Below, piece after piece: positions 38,259 through 47,858 of a DNA stretch of 58,650 bases (its first letter is position 1; each line of letters opens with the position of its first letter). This DNA is from Magnetospirillum moscoviense (lineage in GTDB: Bacteria; Pseudomonadota; Alphaproteobacteria; Rhodospirillales; Magnetospirillaceae), in contig NZ_LWQU01000095.1 in assembly GCF_001650635.1 (NCBI RefSeq), positions 1 through 58,650 of the forward strand, written 5' to 3'. The notes beneath the pieces are model-generated. The model searched no databases. It saw only the letters and a program-made list of their open reading frames with translations, and was not told the origin of the DNA. Position numbers and translations under genes: made by a program.

Positions 38259-39494
38259 GTGTTCGCCCTGCTTCACCATGACGGCGGCGCCGTCGCGCCG
38301 TTGACCGCCATCACCCTTCCGGTCCTGCTGGGGCTGGTCGGGCTGGGGGTGGAAACCGGCATGTGGTACGCCGACAAGCGGGTGTTGCAGGTCCAGGCCG
38401 ACGCGGCGGCCATGGGCGGCGCCTTCGAGGTGGCCGACGGTGGCCAGGCCTCGAGCGCGGCGGCCCGCGACGCCGCCCGCAACGGCTTTTCCCAGGCCAA
38501 TGGCGGCAGCCTTTCGGTGGCGGTGCCTCCCGGTTCGGGGGCCTATGCCGGCGATTCCAGCGCCGTCGAGGTGACGGTCAGCCGCAGCCGCACCCTGCTG
38601 TTCGCCGGATTGTTCCTAGGCGGCGACGCTGTGACCATCCGCGCCCGCGCCGTGGCCCGGGTCATCCAGAACGGCCAGGCCTGCGTGCTGGCGCTGGAAG
38701 GGGTGCAGTCCCAGGCGCTTTACTTTACCGGCAGCGCCACCATCAACCTGATCGGCTGCGGCGTCGCCGCCAATTCCACCAGTGCCCAAGCGATGCAGGT
38801 GTCGGGCAGCGCTACCTTGAACACCGACTGGGTCGATCTGGTCGGCAATTATTCGGTATCGGGGTCGGGGGTGTTGAATTCGGCGGCGACGCCCCGCACC
38901 GGCATCTCGCCCATCGCCGATCCGTTCGCCGATCTGCCGTCGCCCAGCACCGGGTCGTGCTTGAAGACCGGCTATAAAAGCAAGGCCCAGCAATCCGAGA
39001 CGCTGCAGCCCGGCACCTATTGCGACGGCATGGAAATCGGTTCGCAAGGCGACGTGACGCTGTCGCCCGGCACCTACGTCGTCAAGGGCGGCACCTTCAA
39101 GGTCAACGGCAATGCCAGCCTGACCGGCAGCGGCGTGACCATCATCCTGACGGGCACCGGCAGCGATTACGCCCTGGCCGACATCAATGGCGGGGCCAGC
39201 ATTTCCTTGACCGCGCCTAGCACCGGCGATTATGCCGGGATCGCCTTTTATCAGGATCGCAACGCGCCCACCGGGCCGGACAACAAGTTCAACGGCGGCT
39301 CGACCATGAACATCAACGGAGCCATCTACTTCCCCCGGCAAGAGGTCAAGTTCACCGGCGGCAACGCCACCGGCGGCGGCTGCACCCGCATCGTCGCCCG
39401 CGAGGTGGTCTTCACCGGCAGCGCCGACATGGAAAACAATTGCGCGGCGCTGGGGTTGGACACCAGCACCACCAGCGTCCGCCTGGTGGAGTAG
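38259..39494 (+). CDS. TadG-like pilus-associated protein with C-terminal beta-helix
   Basis: 411 residues from GTG 38259. The N-terminal 110 residues match the TadG-like segment: a membrane helix (APLTAITLPVLLGLVGLGVETG) then YADKRVLQVQADAAAMGGAFEVADGG. The rest is not the usual von Willebrand A domain. It is Gly/Ser/Thr-rich with regularly spaced repeats (FTGSATINLIGCGVAANS; VNGNASLTGSGVTIILTGTGSDY; FTGGNATGGGC), as in a parallel beta-helix. Membrane-anchored, facing the periplasm. The start is weak; there is no clear ribosome site. Confidence 0.82.
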   Translation: MFALLHHDGGAVAPLTAITLPVLLGLVGLGVETGMWYADKRVLQVQADAAAMGGAFEVADGGQASSAAARDAARNGFSQANGGSLSVAVPPGSGAYAGDSSAVEVTVSRSRTLLFAGLFLGGDAVTIRARAVARVIQNGQACVLALEGVQSQALYFTGSATINLIGCGVAANSTSAQAMQVSGSATLNTDWVDLVGNYSVSGSGVLNSAATPRTGISPIADPFADLPSPSTGSCLKTGYKSKAQQSETLQPGTYCDGMEIGSQGDVTLSPGTYVVKGGTFKVNGNASLTGSGVTIILTGTGSDYALADINGGASISLTAPSTGDYAGIAFYQDRNAPTGPDNKFNGGSTMNINGAIYFPRQEVKFTGGNATGGGCTRIVAREVVFTGSADMENNCAALGLDTSTTSVRLVE

Positions 39495-39499
39495 AAACG

Positions 39500-39934
39500 A
39501 TGATCCGCCGCCTGATCCGCGACCAGACCGGAGCCTCGGCGGTGGAATTCGCCCTGGTGGCGCCGATGCTGATCGCCCTGGTGCTGGGGCTGGTGGATTT
39601 CGGCCAGGCCATGCGTGAGCGCATGCAGCTGACCGCCGCCGCCCATGCCGGCATCCAGTACGCGGCGCTCAATCCCAACAATCTGGGCGGCATTTCCGGC
39701 GCGGTCACCGCGTCGGGTTCGATTCCGTCGGCGCGTCTTTCGATCACCACCTCGACCGCCTGCGAATGCTCGGACGGCACTTCGGTCGCCTGTGCCGGCG
39801 GCGCCTGCCCGGTCGGCTCGCCCCGGACCTATGTGACGGTGACGGTGGCCGAAAGCTATCCCTTGCTGTTCCATTATCCCGGCCTGGGGACCAGCGTCAG
39901 CTTGTCGGCCCAGGCCAGCCAGCGTGTCGAGTAG
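39500..39934 (+). CDS. TadE-like pseudopilin (first copy)
   Basis: 144 residues with the TadE signature: RDQTGASAVEFALVAPMLIALVLGLVDFGQAM, a prepilin-like cleavage region with E after the helix start. The periplasmic part has a Cys-rich segment (TACECSDG, CAGGAC). TadE/TadF pseudopilins are processed by the TadV peptidase and help Flp pilus assembly. Five bases after the TadG-like gene, ten before a second TadE. Confidence 0.9.
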   Translation: MIRRLIRDQTGASAVEFALVAPMLIALVLGLVDFGQAMRERMQLTAAAHAGIQYAALNPNNLGGISGAVTASGSIPSARLSITTSTACECSDGTSVACAGGACPVGSPRTYVTVTVAESYPLLFHYPGLGTSVSLSAQASQRVE

Positions 39935-39944
39935 GGGGGCGGCG

Positions 39945-40319
39945 ATGAAACGGCGCCTGGCCTTCGACCAATCCGGCGCGGCGGCCATCGAGTTCGCCCT
40001 GGTCCTGCCGGCGCTGCTGATGATGATGCTGGGCGTGGTCGAATTCGGCCGCGCCTTGTGGACCCAGGGCACGCTGCAATACGCGGTCGAGGAAGCGGCC
40101 AGATACGGCGCCGTCGACGACCAGGCCAGCAGTACCGGCGTGGTGACGCGGGCGCGGGCGCGCATGGCCGGGCTCGACGCCGCCGCCGTCACCGTCACCG
40201 CGACCCTGGGGGCCAGTTCGGTGACGGTCACCGCCAGCCAAAGCCTGAACTGGTTGGTTCCCGGCCTGCTGCCGGCCGACGCGGTGTCCTTGTCGGCGAC
40301 GGCGACCCATCCGCGCTGA
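39945..40319 (+). CDS. TadE-like pseudopilin (second copy)
   Basis: 124 residues. FDQSGAAAIEFALVLPALLMMMLGVVEFGRALW is the TadE membrane segment with conserved Glu residues. The remainder is a short periplasmic domain without Cys. Probably partner of the upstream copy, as TadE/TadF pairs are. The ATG 39945 follows a G-rich ribosome site. The gene is convergent with the Sel1-repeat gene, with three bases between the stops. Confidence 0.9.
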   Translation: MKRRLAFDQSGAAAIEFALVLPALLMMMLGVVEFGRALWTQGTLQYAVEEAARYGAVDDQASSTGVVTRARARMAGLDAAAVTVTATLGASSVTVTASQSLNWLVPGLLPADAVSLSATATHPR

Positions 40320-40322
40320 GCT

Positions 40323-42459
40323 TTATCGAGGCGTCTTGGTCAACGGCCATTGACCGGATTCATGCAATTCCTTGCGCAAGGCCGTGGCCTTGATGCGGGC
40401 GTCGAGATCAAGGGCGGGATTTTCGATCGAGCGGGCGACATGGCGGGTGCGGCGCAAGGGCTCCAGCAACAGCCCATCGGCTTCGGCCTCGGGCGGGTCG
40501 CCGTGGGCCGACAATTCGGACAGATGCAGCCAGGTCAGCGCGTCCAGGAAATCGCGTGTTCGGTGCTGGCCGCGAAAGGCCAGGGTCGCCAGGGTGAACT
40601 GGGCCATGCGCTGGCCGGACCGGGCCGCCTGATCCAGCAGCGTCAGGGCCCGCCCAATGTCGGCGGGGCCGCCTTGGCCCTTCAGCAACAAGATGCCCAG
40701 CACGGCCTGGCCCTCGGGCCAACCGGCCCCGGCCGAGCGTTCGGCCAGCTCCCGCGCCTGGACAGGGTCGGGTTTGACGCCGCGCCCCGCCGCCAACAAG
40801 GTGGCCAGCCGCGCCTGGGCTCCGGCATGGCCGCCTTGTGCCGCCTGGCGGTAAAGGGTCACGGCGCGGGGCAGGCTGGTGGGGATGCCCAGGACCTTGG
40901 GAACCCTGCGTTCCAGTCCTTGCTGGAAATCGTCGGCGCGGGCGTGTTGCAACCGGGCCAGGTGATAGGCCGAGTCCGCTTGTCCCAAGGCCACGCCCTT
41001 GACGCAGAAGGGCGCGAGATCCCAGCTCAGCAGCCACGGCAGGCCGGCATTGCGACAGGCGAAGGCAATGGCGGTCGGGTCTCGTTTGTTGGCGAGATCG
41101 ACCAGATGGTCCGTCATCGACGAACCCGTCACCTCGGCGGGTTCCCACCGCCCGGTGACGGATTGTGTGGCGACGCGCAACTGAGTGGTGTCGGTGGTCG
41201 CTTCGCGCAATTTCTTGGCCGTCTCGGGTGACGGTTCCTGGCTGCCTTGCCGTCCTTCCTTCAGCCATTCCCGGTTGGCCAGGATGGTGTGGGCCATGGC
41301 GTGGCCAGCGGCGGACAGTTCCGAAAGAAACGCCTCGGGTGACGGGTGATACCATGCCTGAGCGATCAAGGCCGATGGATCGCCGTCAGCCGCAGCCTTC
41401 CTTTCGGTCGCGGCCTCGGGCGGATCGCCCCGGCGAGACAGTTGGGCCAGCCTGACCCAGGTCAGCGCGTCCAGGAAATCGCGCGGGCGGTACTGGCCGC
41501 GAAAGGCCAGGGTCGCCAGGGTGAACTGGGCCATGCGCTGGCCGGACCGGGCCGCCTGATCCAGCAGCATCAGGGCCCGCCCGATGTCGGCGGGGCCGCC
41601 TTGGCCCTTCAGCAACAAGATGCCCAGCACGGCCTTGCCCTCGGGCCAACCGGCCTCGGCCGAGCGTTCGGCCAGTTCCCGCGCCTGGACCGGGTCGGGT
41701 TTGACGCCGCGCCCCGCCGCCAACAAGGTGGCCAGCCGCGCCTGGGCTCCGGCATGGCCGCCTTGTGCCGCCTGGCGGTAAAGGGCCAAGGCGCGGGGCA
41801 GGGACGGCTTGATGTGCAGAGCTTCATCAATCTTGTCGATGAACCCGTCATGGAAATCATCGGCGCGCCCATGATGCAGCCGGGCCAGATGATAGGCGGA
41901 TTCCGGCTGACCAAGGGCCACCCCCTTGGCGCAGAAGGGTGCGTGATTGCGCATCAGGATGAACGGCAGGCCGGCGGTGCGGCAGAGGAAGGCGATGGCC
42001 GCCGGTTCGCCCCGCTTGGCCAAGACCAACAGGTTGGGGACCGGGGTACCGCCGTCATAAGGGGGCTCCCATTGCCCGGTAAGGGCCAGCGCCTCGAATT
42101 GAATCGCCAGCAGACCGGGCGGATCCTTGGCCGCCCGTTGGCGCAGCAGGGCGGCCGTCGCCGGGGTGGGCTCGCGCAGGCCTTGGCCGTATTCCTTGCG
42201 CCAGGCCGCCAGGGCACCGCCGGTGTCAAGCCCGGTCATCCCGGCCCAGGAAAGCTCGGCGACCACCGCGTCGCTCGGACTTTCGCCCCATCTTGCCGAT
42301 TGCTCCCACATCGCATCTGGATCGCCTGCGGCAGCGGCGGCGTCCTCGGTCGCCTGGCTGAGAATATAGCCGTCGGCGTTGAAGTGTTTGGATTGGGCAT
42401 GTCCAGCGCTGGAAAAGTAGGGTCAAAACCCCAACGACTATCCAGGCTTTGGTGTTCAT
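40323..42459 (-). CDS. Sel1-repeat protein; signal peptide out of frame with body
   Basis: The body (frame open from 42311 ATG to 40323, 662 residues) has Sel1-type helical repeats (ALYRQAAQGGHAGAQARLATLLAAGRGV; AVLGILLLKGQGG). The true start is probably ATG 42459, which overlaps the upstream gene's TGA, follows GAGGAAA and opens a signal peptide MNTKAWIVVGVLTLL. That frame closes unless one base is skipped in a T4 run (42413-42416 on the plus strand). Skipping gives LLSSAGHA then QSKHFNADGYILSQA and runs into the body. So one extra T, real or a sequencing error, breaks the gene. The body is a duplication of a 309-residue unit. Confidence 0.8.
40484..41802 (-). repeat. Internal 927-bp direct duplication in the Sel1 gene
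   Basis: Segments 40484-40875 and 41411-41802 (392 bp each, offset exactly 927 bases, 309 codons) are nearly identical in DNA, not only protein. The flanking parts of the unit are also recognisably repeated but have diverged more, for example SAYHLARLHHGRADDF versus SAYHLARLQHARADDF. This points to recent duplication or gene conversion of the central repeats. Confidence 0.9.
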
Positions 42460-42947
42460 CGTTGCTTTCCTCGACGGTTGCCAGTTCTTTCCCAGGTGGG
42501 AAGCCCAAACAGGCCTGGCTTGAGTTGAATTTCCCATCCCTCGGAATCAACGCCCATGGACGGCGTATCCCTTTCGTCCCTGCCGGCGCCCCGCGGCAAG
42601 GGCACCGTCCGCACCCGTCCCGTGTTGGGGTCCTTGATGTTGGGGGGAACCTCCGATGCTCGGCCGGTATTGGGTTGCCGGCGGTCTTCCGCCGCCGCCA
42701 GTTGGGTGTTCATGGCGTCTTCGGTCGGGCCGCCGGGGCGCATGAACCCATCGACCTTCAGATTACGGTCCTGCTGGAACGAGCGGATGCCCTTGAACAT
42801 CGCATCATCGGTCCAGTCGTCGATGCCGCGTTCCGGCGGAACGTCGTAATAGCCCAGGCTGTTCAAGGCCTGCTTGGTGTTGACGATGTCGTCGGGATCG
42901 ACCTGATAGTTCGTTCTCATCGGTTCTTTCAGTGCGAAAAAAGACAT
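42456..42947 (-). CDS. Peptidoglycan-binding-domain-like protein
   Basis: 163 residues (ATG 42920 possible). Residues 20-80 look like a PG_binding_1 domain: KQALNSLGYYDVPP, ERGIDDWTDDAMFKGIRSFQ and LKVDGFMRPGGPTEDAMN. The rest is a Pro/Arg-rich low-complexity tail. No signal peptide is evident. Its TGA overlaps the ATG at 42459, so it is coupled to the Sel1-repeat gene. Such domain pairs occur in peptidoglycan-linked or phage-type lysis proteins; the role here is unknown. Confidence 0.78.
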   Translation of the reverse strand: MSFFALKEPMRTNYQVDPDDIVNTKQALNSLGYYDVPPERGIDDWTDDAMFKGIRSFQQDRNLKVDGFMRPGGPTEDAMNTQLAAAEDRRQPNTGRASEVPPNIKDPNTGRVRTVPLPRGAGRDERDTPSMGVDSEGWEIQLKPGLFGLPTWERTGNRRGKQR

Positions 42948-43176
42948 TGGAGCGACCTTTCAACAGGATAGTGGGGTGCTGTCTGTTCGTCAAACGTGTG
43001 TCTGTTGGAAGTTTGTATCCTATGGTTGCGCAATTGCCAGGGAAGATGATCATGCATAGGAAAAGCGACCCATCTGCTTCGGGTGATTCAAAAAAACCGC
43101 CCAAGGCCAAACAAAGGTTTGAATCATTAGGGTGGTCTAATTTAATCTCCGTCCCAATAAGCCGACAGGAGCAGGC

Positions 43177-46074
43177 ATGAGGGACCCGGAAGCGATTCGT
43201 GACGCCGACCTTGGACAATCCGAGGTCAAGACCACCACCTGTTACATGTGCGCCTGCCGCTGCGGCATCCGCGTGCATCTGCGCGACGGCGAGGTCCGTT
43301 ACATCGAGGGCAATCCCGATCACCCGCTGAACCATGGCGTGATGTGCGCCAAGGGTGCTTCGGGCATCATGAAGCAATATTCGCCGGCCCGGCTGACCAA
43401 GCCCCTGAAGCGCGCCCCGGGTGCCGAGCGCGGCGAGAACCGCTTCGAGGCGATTTCCTGGGACGAGGCCTTCGACATCCTGTCGACCCGCCTGGGCAAC
43501 ATCCGCAAGACCGATCCCCGCAAGCTGGCCCTGTTCACCGGCCGCGACCAGATGCAGGCGCTGACCGGCATGTTCGCCAAGCAGTTCGGCACCCCCAATT
43601 ACGCGGCGCATGGCGGATTCTGCTCGGTCAACATGGCGGCCGGCATGATCTACACCATCGGCGGCAGCTTCTGGGAATTCGGCGGCCCCGACCTGGACCG
43701 CGCCAAGCTGTTCGTGATGATCGGCACCGCCGAGGACCATCACTCGAACCCGATGAAGGTCGAGCTGTCGAAATTCAAGCGCGGCGGCGGCCGTTTCATC
43801 GCCGTCAATCCGGTCCGCACCGGCTATGCCGCCATCGCCGACGAATGGGTGCCGATCCGCCCGGGCACCGACGGCGCCCTGCTGCTGGCCCTGATCCACG
43901 AGATCATCGACAAGGGCCTGTTCGACCGCGAATTCCTGATCCAGTACACCAACTCGGCCGAGCTGGTGAACCTGAACGAGGAAGCCGACGAGTTCGGCCT
44001 GTTCGTGCGTGACGAGAACGTGCCGGTTCGCCCCGACACCTTCGACACCCCCGACCGCATGTGGTGGGACCGCTATAGCGACCAGCCCACCATCTCGCGC
44101 ACTGCCGGCACCGACGGCCGCCTGATGGGCGAGTACAAGATGCCCGACGGCACGCCGGTCAAGCCGGCCTTCCAGCTGCTGAAGGACCGGGTCAAGGACT
44201 ACACCCCGGAATGGGCCGAGGGCATCACCGGCATCCCCGCCGCCACCATCCGCCGCCTGGCCCACGAAATGGGCGTCACCGCCCGCGACCAGAAGATCGA
44301 GCTGCCGATCTCGTGGACCGACGCCTGGGGCAAGGAGCATGATTCGGTCACCGGCAATCCGGTGGCCTTCCACGCCATGCGCGGCCTGGCGGCCCATTCC
44401 AACGGCTTCCATACCATCCGCGCCCTGTCGATCCTGATGACCGTGCTGGGCACCATCGACCGGCCCGGCGGCTTCCGCCACCGCGCGCCGTTCCCGCGCC
44501 CGATCCCGCCCTGCCCGAAGCCGCCCAAGGGGCCGCACGCCATCCGGGCCGGCCATCCGCTGGAAGGCACGCCGCTGGGCTGGCCGGCCGAGCCCGACGA
44601 TCTGTCGGTCGATGCCGACGGCAACCCGCTGCGGCTGGACAAGGGCTTCTCGTGGGAATATCCGCTGTCGGTGCACGGGCTGATGCACAACGCCATCACC
44701 AATGCCTGGCGCGGCGATCCCTATCCCATCGACACGCTGTTCCTGTTCATGGCCAACATGGCGTGGAACTCGACCATGAACACGGTCGAGGTCAGGAAGA
44801 TGCTGACCGACAAGGGCGAAGACGGCGAATACAAGATCCCCTTCATCGTCGTCGCCGACGCCTTCCAGTCGGAAACGGTGGCCTTCGCCGATCTGGTGCT
44901 GCCCGACACCACCTATCTGGAACGCCATGACGTCATGAGCATCCTGGACCGGCCGATTTCCGAATTCGACGGGCCGGTCGATTCGGTGCGCGTGCCGATC
45001 CTGCCGCCGACCGGCGAGTGCAAGCCGTTCCAGGACGTGCTGATCGAGCTGGGCACCCGTCTGGGCCTGCCGGCCTTCGTCACCAAGGCGGGCGAGCGCA
45101 AGTACCGCGACTATCCCGACTTCATCATCAATTTCGAGACCGAGCCGGGGTCCGGCATCGGCTTCCTGTCGGGCTGGCGCGGCAAGTCGGGCGAGAAGTT
45201 CCTGGTGGGCGAGCCCAACCCGGCCCAGTGGGAGATGTACGCCCGCAACAACAACCATTTCCATTACGAGCTGCCGCGCAGCTACCAGTATATGCGCAAC
45301 TGGAACAAGGGCTACCTGACCTGGGCCCAGCGCCATCGCCTGGTGCGCTATCTCGATCCGATCAACATCCATATCTATTCGGAAGTGCTGCAGAAGTTCC
45401 GCCTGGCGGCGCTGGGCAAGTGGAAGGGCAAGCAGCCGCCGGATCATCTGCGCGAGCGTGTGAAGCAGTTCTTCGACCCGCTGCCGTTCTATTACGTGCC
45501 GCTGGAATGGCAGAAGACCGACACCAGCAAGTATCCGCTCAGCGCCGTCACCCAGCGGCCGATGGCGATGTACCATTCGTGGGATTCGCAAAACGCCTGG
45601 CTGCGCCAGATCCACACCCACAATTACATCTTCGTCCATCCGCAGGTGGGCGTGACCGGCGGCTTCGGCGACGGCGATTGGGTGTGGGTGGAAAGCCCGT
45701 GGGGCAAGGTCCGCTGCATGGCCCGCTTCTCGGAAGCGACCGAGCCCGGCACGGTGTGGACCTGGAACGCCATCGGCAAGGCCTCGGGGGCATGGGGCCT
45801 GTCGGCCGACGCCAACGAATCGAAGAAGGGCTTCTTGTTGAACCACCTGATTTCCGAGGAACTGCCGAACATGGTCGGCGGGCGCCACGTCTCGAACTCG
45901 GATCCGGTGACCGGCCAGGCGGCGTGGTACGACGTGCGCGTGCGCATCACCAAGGCCGAAGCCGGCGAGCCACAGGAAAGCTGGCCGCAATTCGCCACGC
46001 TGCCCCAGGTGCCGGGCCAGACCGGTTTTACCGCCAAGGTCCGGGCCTTCTTCGCCGGCAAGGGAGGGCGCTGA
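43177..46074 (+). CDS. soeA: Sulfite dehydrogenase molybdopterin subunit SoeA
   Basis: 965-residue molybdopterin oxidoreductase of the DMSO-reductase superfamily. Its [4Fe-4S] site has C22, C25, C29 and C57 (CYMCACRCG, GVMCAKG). There is no Tat signal, so it stays in the cytoplasm, as known for SoeABC of Allochromatium. Family blocks include GGFCSVNMAAGMIYTIGG, RFIAVNPVRTGYAAIADEW and the C-terminal QVGVTGGFGDGDWVWVESPWG. With SoeB and SoeC it oxidises sulfite to sulfate and reduces quinone. Distinguished from Phs/Psr by the missing signal peptide and gene order A-B-C. Confidence 0.9.
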   Translation: MRDPEAIRDADLGQSEVKTTTCYMCACRCGIRVHLRDGEVRYIEGNPDHPLNHGVMCAKGASGIMKQYSPARLTKPLKRAPGAERGENRFEAISWDEAFDILSTRLGNIRKTDPRKLALFTGRDQMQALTGMFAKQFGTPNYAAHGGFCSVNMAAGMIYTIGGSFWEFGGPDLDRAKLFVMIGTAEDHHSNPMKVELSKFKRGGGRFIAVNPVRTGYAAIADEWVPIRPGTDGALLLALIHEIIDKGLFDREFLIQYTNSAELVNLNEEADEFGLFVRDENVPVRPDTFDTPDRMWWDRYSDQPTISRTAGTDGRLMGEYKMPDGTPVKPAFQLLKDRVKDYTPEWAEGITGIPAATIRRLAHEMGVTARDQKIELPISWTDAWGKEHDSVTGNPVAFHAMRGLAAHSNGFHTIRALSILMTVLGTIDRPGGFRHRAPFPRPIPPCPKPPKGPHAIRAGHPLEGTPLGWPAEPDDLSVDADGNPLRLDKGFSWEYPLSVHGLMHNAITNAWRGDPYPIDTLFLFMANMAWNSTMNTVEVRKMLTDKGEDGEYKIPFIVVADAFQSETVAFADLVLPDTTYLERHDVMSILDRPISEFDGPVDSVRVPILPPTGECKPFQDVLIELGTRLGLPAFVTKAGERKYRDYPDFIINFETEPGSGIGFLSGWRGKSGEKFLVGEPNPAQWEMYARNNNHFHYELPRSYQYMRNWNKGYLTWAQRHRLVRYLDPINIHIYSEVLQKFRLAALGKWKGKQPPDHLRERVKQFFDPLPFYYVPLEWQKTDTSKYPLSAVTQRPMAMYHSWDSQNAWLRQIHTHNYIFVHPQVGVTGGFGDGDWVWVESPWGKVRCMARFSEATEPGTVWTWNAIGKASGAWGLSADANESKKGFLLNHLISEELPNMVGGRHVSNSDPVTGQAAWYDVRVRITKAEAGEPQESWPQFATLPQVPGQTGFTAKVRAFFAGKGGR

Positions 46075-46076
46075 GC

Positions 46077-46814
46077 ATGTCGGACAAGCAACTCGCCCTG
46101 GTCATCGACCTCAATGTTTGCGTCGGCTGCCATGCCTGCGTGACCTCTTGCAAGGAATGGAACACCTCGGGCTGGGCCGGCCCGCTGACCGATCTTTCGC
46201 CCTATGGCGGCGATCCCAAGGGGGTATTCTTCAACCGCGTCCAGACCTTTGAATGCGGCACCTTCCCCAACACCGAGACGGTGCATTTCCCCAAATCGTG
46301 CCTGCATTGCGAGGAACCGCCCTGCGTGCCGGTCTGCCCGACCGGCGCGTCCTACAAGCGTGAATCCGACGGCATCGTCCTGGTCGATTACGACAAGTGC
46401 ATCGGCTGCAAATATTGTTCGTGGTCGTGCCCCTATGGCGCCCGCGAGTTCGACGAGGTCCAGGGCGTGATGAAGAAATGCACCCTGTGCGTCGATCGCA
46501 TCTACGACACCTCGATCCCGGAAGACCGCCGCAAGCCGGCCTGCGTGCTGGCCTGCCCGCCGTCGGCCCGCATCTTCGGCGACATCAAGGACCCCGAGTC
46601 CGAGGCGTCGAAGGCGATCCGCGAGAATGCCGGCTTCCAGTTGATGCCGGAATGGGGCACCCAGCCGGCCAACCATTACCTGCCGCGCCGCAAGACCGCC
46701 ATGCGTCTGCACGAGGACGAGCTGGTCCGCGCCGACAACCCGCTGAAGCTGGAAGCCGAGCTGCCCAAGCCCGCCTTCAGCTCGCCCACCGTCGACGAAA
46801 TGTCGAGCTGGTAA
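46077..46814 (+). CDS. soeB: Sulfite dehydrogenase iron-sulfur subunit SoeB
   Basis: 245 residues carrying four [4Fe-4S] motifs: CVGCHACVTSCKEWN, CLHCEEPPCVPVCPTGA, CIGCKYCSWSCPYGA and CTLCVDRI with CVLACPP. No signal peptide, consistent with a cytoplasmic complex. It relays electrons from the molybdenum cofactor to SoeC. Starts two bases after the soeA stop; ribosome site GGGAGGGCG. Confidence 0.93.
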   Translation: MSDKQLALVIDLNVCVGCHACVTSCKEWNTSGWAGPLTDLSPYGGDPKGVFFNRVQTFECGTFPNTETVHFPKSCLHCEEPPCVPVCPTGASYKRESDGIVLVDYDKCIGCKYCSWSCPYGAREFDEVQGVMKKCTLCVDRIYDTSIPEDRRKPACVLACPPSARIFGDIKDPESEASKAIRENAGFQLMPEWGTQPANHYLPRRKTAMRLHEDELVRADNPLKLEAELPKPAFSSPTVDEMSSW

Positions 46815-46829
46815 GAGGAGAGGAACATC

Positions 46830-47810
46830 ATGCGTCCCGCTTTTTCCGTCCTCTTCCTCACCACCCTGATCGGCGCTGGCCAGGGTCTTCTGATCGCCCT
46901 GGTCACCGGCCAGTGGTACTTCGTCATCGGCACCGGCGCCGCCCACGAGACCGGCAAGTTCTATGGCATCGGCGCGGCGGTCTCGGTCGCCTTGCTGGCC
47001 GCCGGCCTGGTCGCCTCGATCTTCCACCTGGCCAACCCGCAGCGCGGCTGGCGGGCGGCGACCCGGTGGCGCACCAGCTGGCTGTCGCGCGAGGTGATCG
47101 TGCTGCCGGCGGTCATGGGCCTGGCCTTCCTGTACGGGGTGACCCACTGGTTCGACTTCAATCCGGTGCTTTATACCTTCGGCAACCAGAAGTCCCTGGA
47201 CCTGACCATGAGCGTCGGCTTCCTGGCCGCTGGCGCCGCCGGATTGCTGTTCATCTGCACCGGCATGATCTATGCCTGCGTCAAGTTCATCCGCGAGTGG
47301 GGCAGCTTCTGGACGGTGATCAACTACACCCTGATGGGGCTGTCGTCGGGCTTCGTGCTGGCGGCGGCCTATACCGGGGCCAGCGGCTCGCCGTTGTTCG
47401 GCCTGCTGGCCGGGCTGGGGCTGATCCTGACCGGGCTGGGGCTGGCGACCAAGCTGTTCCATCTGTGGCGCAACACCCGCCTGAAGCCCAAATCGACGAT
47501 GAAAAGCGCCATCGGAATCCATCATCAGCAGATTCGCCAGGTGACCCAGGGCTTCCTGGGGTCGTCGTTCAACACCACCGAGTTCGTCGCCCCCGGCGGG
47601 GCGGATGCGGTGCGCGCCCTGAATCTGGCCGGTCTGCTGGCCGGTTTCGTGCTGCCGATTCTGCTGCTGGCCCTGGGCTGGAGCCATGGCGAGCCGCCGC
47701 TTCTGTGGATCGCGGTGGCCATCCAGTATGTCGGCCTGCTGGCCGAGCGCTGGGCCTTCTTCGCCGGCGGCAACCATGTGCAGAACCTTTACTACCAGCG
47801 CATGGCGTGA
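46830..47810 (+). CDS. soeC: Sulfite dehydrogenase membrane subunit SoeC
   Basis: 326-residue membrane protein of the DmsC/NrfD-like anchor type, with about eight helices. Regions ASIFHLANPQRGWRAATRWRTSWLSRE and FTTLIGAGQGLL-like N-terminus fit DmsC. It binds the complex to the inner membrane and passes electrons to quinone. Ribosome site AAGAGGAGAGG precedes the ATG. Two hairpins follow the stop. Confidence 0.92.
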   Translation: MRPAFSVLFLTTLIGAGQGLLIALVTGQWYFVIGTGAAHETGKFYGIGAAVSVALLAAGLVASIFHLANPQRGWRAATRWRTSWLSREVIVLPAVMGLAFLYGVTHWFDFNPVLYTFGNQKSLDLTMSVGFLAAGAAGLLFICTGMIYACVKFIREWGSFWTVINYTLMGLSSGFVLAAAYTGASGSPLFGLLAGLGLILTGLGLATKLFHLWRNTRLKPKSTMKSAIGIHHQQIRQVTQGFLGSSFNTTEFVAPGGADAVRALNLAGLLAGFVLPILLLALGWSHGEPPLLWIAVAIQYVGLLAERWAFFAGGNHVQNLYYQRMA

Positions 47811-47858
47811 AAGGCGCTTTGCCCACTTCGCTTGACGTGGGCGATTGGGTAAGCTGAG

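Noticed and set aside
42932-43180. 82-codon plus-strand frame upstream of soeA
   Set aside because: No ribosome site or domain, starts inside the opposite gene; the gap is AT-rich and more likely holds the soeA promoter.
42805-45990. Very long minus-strand open frame opposite soeA (about 1060 codons)
   Set aside because: His/Gly/Arg-rich shadow typical of high-GC DNA; the plus strand has the complete SoeA.
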